The translations under genes were made by a program, and so were the position numbers. 64,000 nucleotides of DNA, from contig NZ_JAPELY010000001.1 in the NCBI RefSeq assembly GCF_026343295.1, positions 434,001 through 498,000 on the forward strand. Reading direction: 5' to 3'. The notes under the pieces were generated by a model. The model worked only from the letters and a program-made list of their open reading frames with translations, did not search any database and was not told where the DNA came from. Shown here piece after piece: positions 60,944 through 64,000 of this stretch. This DNA is from Streptomyces sp. NBC_00083. GTDB taxonomy: Bacteria; Actinomycetota; Actinomycetes; Streptomycetales; Streptomycetaceae. How positions within the stretch are numbered: position 1 is the first letter of the stretch; every line of letters starts with the position of its first letter.

Positions 60944-63900
60944 ATGTCCGTGCACAGCCAGTCGACGGCCCCGTACGAGGCGGCCGCGACACCCGAGTTC
61001 CCCCGACATGTCGTCACCGCCGTCGTCGTCGCGCACGACGGCGCGCGCTGGCTCCCCGACGTCCTGTCCGGACTCCTGGGCCAGGAACGCCCCGTCCAGA
61101 ACGCGTACGCCGCCGACACCGGCAGCGCCGACGACTCCGCCCGCCTGGTCACCGAGGCGCTCGGCGCCGACCACGTGCTGCACCTCGCGCGCCGCACCGG
61201 CTTCGGCGCCGCCGTCGAGGAGGCCGCCCGCACCGCTCCCGTGCTCGGCCCCGAGGACCTGCCCTACCTCAAGCGCCCCAGCGGCTGGGACCCCGTCTCG
61301 CGCAGCTGGCGCGACGACAGCTACGACCTGCCCGAACTCCCGCACGGCGAGCCCGTGCAGTGGCTCTGGCTGCTCCACGACGACAGCGCGCCCGACCCCG
61401 GCGCGCTCGCCGAACTGCTCCGCGTCGCCGACTCCAACGCGCACGCCGCGATCGTCGGACCCAAGCTCCGCGGCTGGTACGACCGCAAGCAGCTCCTCGA
61501 AGTGGGCGTCTCCATCGCCCACAGCGGACGCCGCTGGACCGGCCTGGACCGGCGCGAACAGGACCAGGGCCAGCACGACCAGGTCAGGCCCGTCCTCTCG
61601 GTGTCGTCGGCGGGCATGCTGATCCGCCGCGACGTGTGGGACGAACTCGGCGGCTTCGACCGCAGACTGCCCCTGATGCGCGACGACGTCGACCTGTGCT
61701 GGCGCGCCCACGCCGCCGGACACACCGTGCTCGTCGCCCCCGACGCCACCGTCCGCCACGCCGAGGCCGCCGCCCGCGAACGCCGCACCGTCGACTGCGC
61801 GGGACGCTCCGTCGTCAACCCCCACCGGGTCGACAAGGCCGGCGCCGTCTACACCATGCTCGTCAACTCGCGTCCCGCGCTGCTCCCTTACGTGGTGCTC
61901 CGGATCGTGATCGGCACCCTGCTGCGCACCGTCGCCTACCTCGTGGGCAAGGTGCCCGGCCAGGCCGTCGACGAGGTCATGGGCCTCTTCGGCACCCTGC
62001 TGAGGCCCGGCCGGATCCTCGCGGGCCGCAAGCGGCGCGGCAAGAGCGGCATCGAGGCGAGCGAACTGCGCCCGCTCTTCCCGCCGCCCGGCGCCACCAT
62101 CCGCGCCACCGTCGAATCGGTCGCCTCCAGCCTCGGCGCGGGCACCGAGGACACCGGCGGCTCCCGGCACGGCGCCGTCGAATCGGGACCCGGCGGCGAC
62201 GACGCCGACTTCCTGGAGATCGAGCAGTTCGCGCGCCTCAAGAAGATCGCCGGCAAACCCGCGCCGGTCCTCTTCGCACTGCTCCTCATCGTTTCCCTCG
62301 TCGCCTGCCGCAACCTGCTCGGCGGCGGCTCCCTCATGGGCGGCGCCCTGCTCCCCGCGCCCGACCACGCCGGCGCCCTGTGGGACCGCTACGCGGACGC
62401 CTGGCACCCCATCGGCGTCGGCGGCACCCAGACCGCGCCGCCCTACCTCGCGATCATCGCCACCCTGTCCGCGCTCTGCTTCGGCTCCACCGGCTTCGCG
62501 CTGACCCTGATCCTCGTCTGCTCGGTCCCGCTGGCCGGGCTCACCGCCTACTTCGCGGCCCGACCCCTCATCGCCTCGCGCCAGCTGCGCTCCTGGGCGG
62601 CCATCGCCTACGCCTTCCTGCCCGCCGCCACCGGCGCCCTCGCCGCCGGCCGGGTCGGCACCGCCGTCCTCGCCTTCCTGCTGCCGCTCATCGCGCGGGC
62701 CGGCGCCTCCGCCGCCGGGTTCCGCGGCGACGGCGCCCGCGGCAGCTGGCGCGCCACCTGGACGTACGCGCTGCTCCTGACCGTCGCCATGGCGTTCACC
62801 CCGATCGTGTGGCCCCTCGCGGTGCTGCTCGGCCTCGGGGTGCTCGCGCTGCGCCGCACCGACCTCACGGCGTACGGAGTGCGCTTCCTGGCCGCCGTCG
62901 GCACTCCGCTGCTGATGCTCGCGCCCTGGTCGCTGAGCCTGCTCACCGGCCCGTCCGGCTTCTTCAAGGAGGCCGGCCTCGCCTACGGCAACGGCTCGGC
63001 CGGGGCCCTCGACCTGCTCGGGGCCAGTCCCGGCGGGCCGAAGACGGTCGGCGGTCTTGTGCTCATCGGGCTCGTCGGCGGTGCGCTCGCCGCCCTGCTG
63101 CGCTCGGAGCGCACCTTCGCGATCCGCGCCGCCTGGGTGGTCGCGCTCACCGGGTTCCTCTTCGCGGCCCTGTCCAACCGCAGCGGCTGGGCGGGCCCCG
63201 CGACCCTCGTGTACGGGCTCGCGCTGCTCGCCGCCGCCGGGCTCGGCGCCGAGTACGGCCGCACCCGCGTCGCCGGCCACGGCTTCGGCTGGCGCCAGCC
63301 GGTCGCCGCCCTGATCGCCCTCGTCGCCGTGCTCGGCCCCGTCTACTCCGCCGCGCACTGGATGATCGGCGGCGCCGACGGCCCGCTGGAGCGGCGCGAC
63401 CCGGCGCAGGTCCCGGCGTTCGTCGCCGAGGAGAGCGGCACCCGCGACCAGGCCCGCACCCTCGTCCTCGGCGGCACCTCGCCCGCCAAGGTCGCGTACA
63501 CACTGGTACGGGGCTCGGGCGGACAGCTAGGCGACGCCGAACTCGCCGCGTCCGGCGGCGACGACACCCGGCTCGGCAAGGTCGTCTCCAACCTCGTCGC
63601 GGGCTCCGGCGCCGACCAGTCGAGCCAGCTCAGCGGGTTCGCCGTGCGCTACGTGCTGGTGCGCGACGGCGCCCCCCGCTCCTTCGCCCGCACCCTGGAC
63701 TCGACGCCCGGCCTCAGCCGGCTCAGCCAGCTCGACGGCAGCGCGCTGTGGCGGGTGGACCGCCAGGTCGCCCGCGCCGTGATCGTGCCGGCGAAGGGCG
63801 GCGAGAGCCTGCCGGTCGCCGCCGACCCCGTAGAGCTCCACACCAAGATCCCGGCCGGCGACGCGGGCCGTGTCCTGCGCATCGCCGACAAGGCCGCCCC

Positions 63901-64000
63901 CGGCTGGACCGCGACGCTCGACGGCAAGGCGCTCAAGCGGACCACCGTCGACGGCTGGGCCCAGGGCTTCGAACTCCCCGCCGACGCGGGCCGGCTCGAC
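60944..64000 (+). CDS. Large membrane glycosyltransferase (GT2 domain plus polytopic module), 3' end outside window
   Basis: The frame is open from ATG 60944 to the window edge (1019 codons). The first 330 residues form a GT2 domain: HVVTAVVVAHDGARWLPDVL, WLWLLHDDSAPDPGALAELL (DD motif), IVGPKLRGWYDRKQLLEVGV, SVSSAGMLIRRDVWDELGGFDRRLPLMRDDVDLCWRAHAAGH. A polytopic region with about 12 helices follows from near residue 440, and then an extracellular domain. The frame is open further upstream to GTG 60833, but the ATG start is supported by the domain boundary. It probably acts on wall or arabinan-type glycans. Confidence 0.9.
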   Translation, partial: MSVHSQSTAPYEAAATPEFPRHVVTAVVVAHDGARWLPDVLSGLLGQERPVQNAYAADTGSADDSARLVTEALGADHVLHLARRTGFGAAVEEAARTAPVLGPEDLPYLKRPSGWDPVSRSWRDDSYDLPELPHGEPVQWLWLLHDDSAPDPGALAELLRVADSNAHAAIVGPKLRGWYDRKQLLEVGVSIAHSGRRWTGLDRREQDQGQHDQVRPVLSVSSAGMLIRRDVWDELGGFDRRLPLMRDDVDLCWRAHAAGHTVLVAPDATVRHAEAAARERRTVDCAGRSVVNPHRVDKAGAVYTMLVNSRPALLPYVVLRIVIGTLLRTVAYLVGKVPGQAVDEVMGLFGTLLRPGRILAGRKRRGKSGIEASELRPLFPPPGATIRATVESVASSLGAGTEDTGGSRHGAVESGPGGDDADFLEIEQFARLKKIAGKPAPVLFALLLIVSLVACRNLLGGGSLMGGALLPAPDHAGALWDRYADAWHPIGVGGTQTAPPYLAIIATLSALCFGSTGFALTLILVCSVPLAGLTAYFAARPLIASRQLRSWAAIAYAFLPAATGALAAGRVGTAVLAFLLPLIARAGASAAGFRGDGARGSWRATWTYALLLTVAMAFTPIVWPLAVLLGLGVLALRRTDLTAYGVRFLAAVGTPLLMLAPWSLSLLTGPSGFFKEAGLAYGNGSAGALDLLGASPGGPKTVGGLVLIGLVGGALAALLRSERTFAIRAAWVVALTGFLFAALSNRSGWAGPATLVYGLALLAAAGLGAEYGRTRVAGHGFGWRQPVAALIALVAVLGPVYSAAHWMIGGADGPLERRDPAQVPAFVAEESGTRDQARTLVLGGTSPAKVAYTLVRGSGGQLGDAELAASGGDDTRLGKVVSNLVAGSGADQSSQLSGFAVRYVLVRDGAPRSFARTLDSTPGLSRLSQLDGSALWRVDRQVARAVIVPAKGGESLPVAADPVELHTKIPAGDAGRVLRIADKAAPGWTATLDGKALKRTTVDGWAQGFELPADAGRLD

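Overview
The window is a GC-rich (about 72%) actinobacterial chromosome segment, almost certainly Streptomyces. The evidence is the codon bias (nearly every third base G or C), frequent GTG/TTG starts, a full-length WhiB developmental regulator, a WhiJ-like HTH/DUF5753 regulator with a DUF6879 partner, LAxTG sortase motifs, F420 biosynthesis genes and five LytR-CpsA-Psr (LCP) proteins. No rRNA, tRNA, CRISPR array, recognisable integrase or intact transposase was seen.

Layout. 1-6.2 kb: histidine catabolism (hutU, an M20 amidohydrolase that may replace HutG, hutF, hutI), beside a truncated PLP-barrel decarboxylase gene on the other strand. 7.1-17.0 kb: a surface-polysaccharide cluster (CelD/BcsL-type GNAT, family 2 glycosyltransferase, polysaccharide deacetylase, polytopic membrane protein, flippase-like protein, DegT-type aminotransferase). 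17.2-19.3 kb: a SigB/SigF-type sigma factor divergent from a STAS antagonist and a HATPase anti-sigma factor. 19.4-23.7 kb: four secreted or membrane-anchored surface proteins with LPKTG/LAQTG motifs and a WxL-interacting-protein-like module. 23.8-31.3 kb: POT peptide transporter, OmpR/histidine kinase pair, GtrA protein, purK-purE and an M19 dipeptidase, followed to 32.9 kb by a dipeptidase paralogue that has lost its metal ligands. 32.9-35.6 kb: UDP-glucose dehydrogenase and acyl-CoA dehydrogenase. 35.6-39.7 kb: an accessory island with a decayed gene, a gene framed by terminal inverted repeats, a five-gene operon of small proteins and a divergent 79-aa/DUF6879/HTH-DUF5753 operon. 39.8-54.9 kb: cell-envelope region (coiled-coil LAATG protein, five LCP ligases, glycosyltransferase, thioesterase, PGRP/amidase-2 protein, sugar-nucleotide pyrophosphorylase). 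55.5-64 kb: AlkA-like glycosylase, fbiB, fbiA, cysteine dioxygenase with a newly recognised cysteine leader peptide, whiB, and a very large membrane glycosyltransferase cut by the window end.

Main themes. Polysaccharide assembly (7-17, 33-34, 41-55 and 61-64 kb) and surface display (19-24 and 40-41 kb) dominate. Mosaic GC-rich intergenic repeats recur at six places (about 2.2, 4.9, 12.7-13.2, 31.3-31.7, 54.9-55.4 and 60.4-60.7 kb). The observations most worth following up are: a leaderless 28-codon ORF ending in Cys-Cys-Cys-Ser-Ser-Cys upstream of cysteine dioxygenase; a protein gene spanning inverted repeat to inverted repeat (36128-36546); a metal-ligand-free M19 pseudoenzyme next to its intact paralogue; and the small-protein operon opposite a WhiJ-like regulator.
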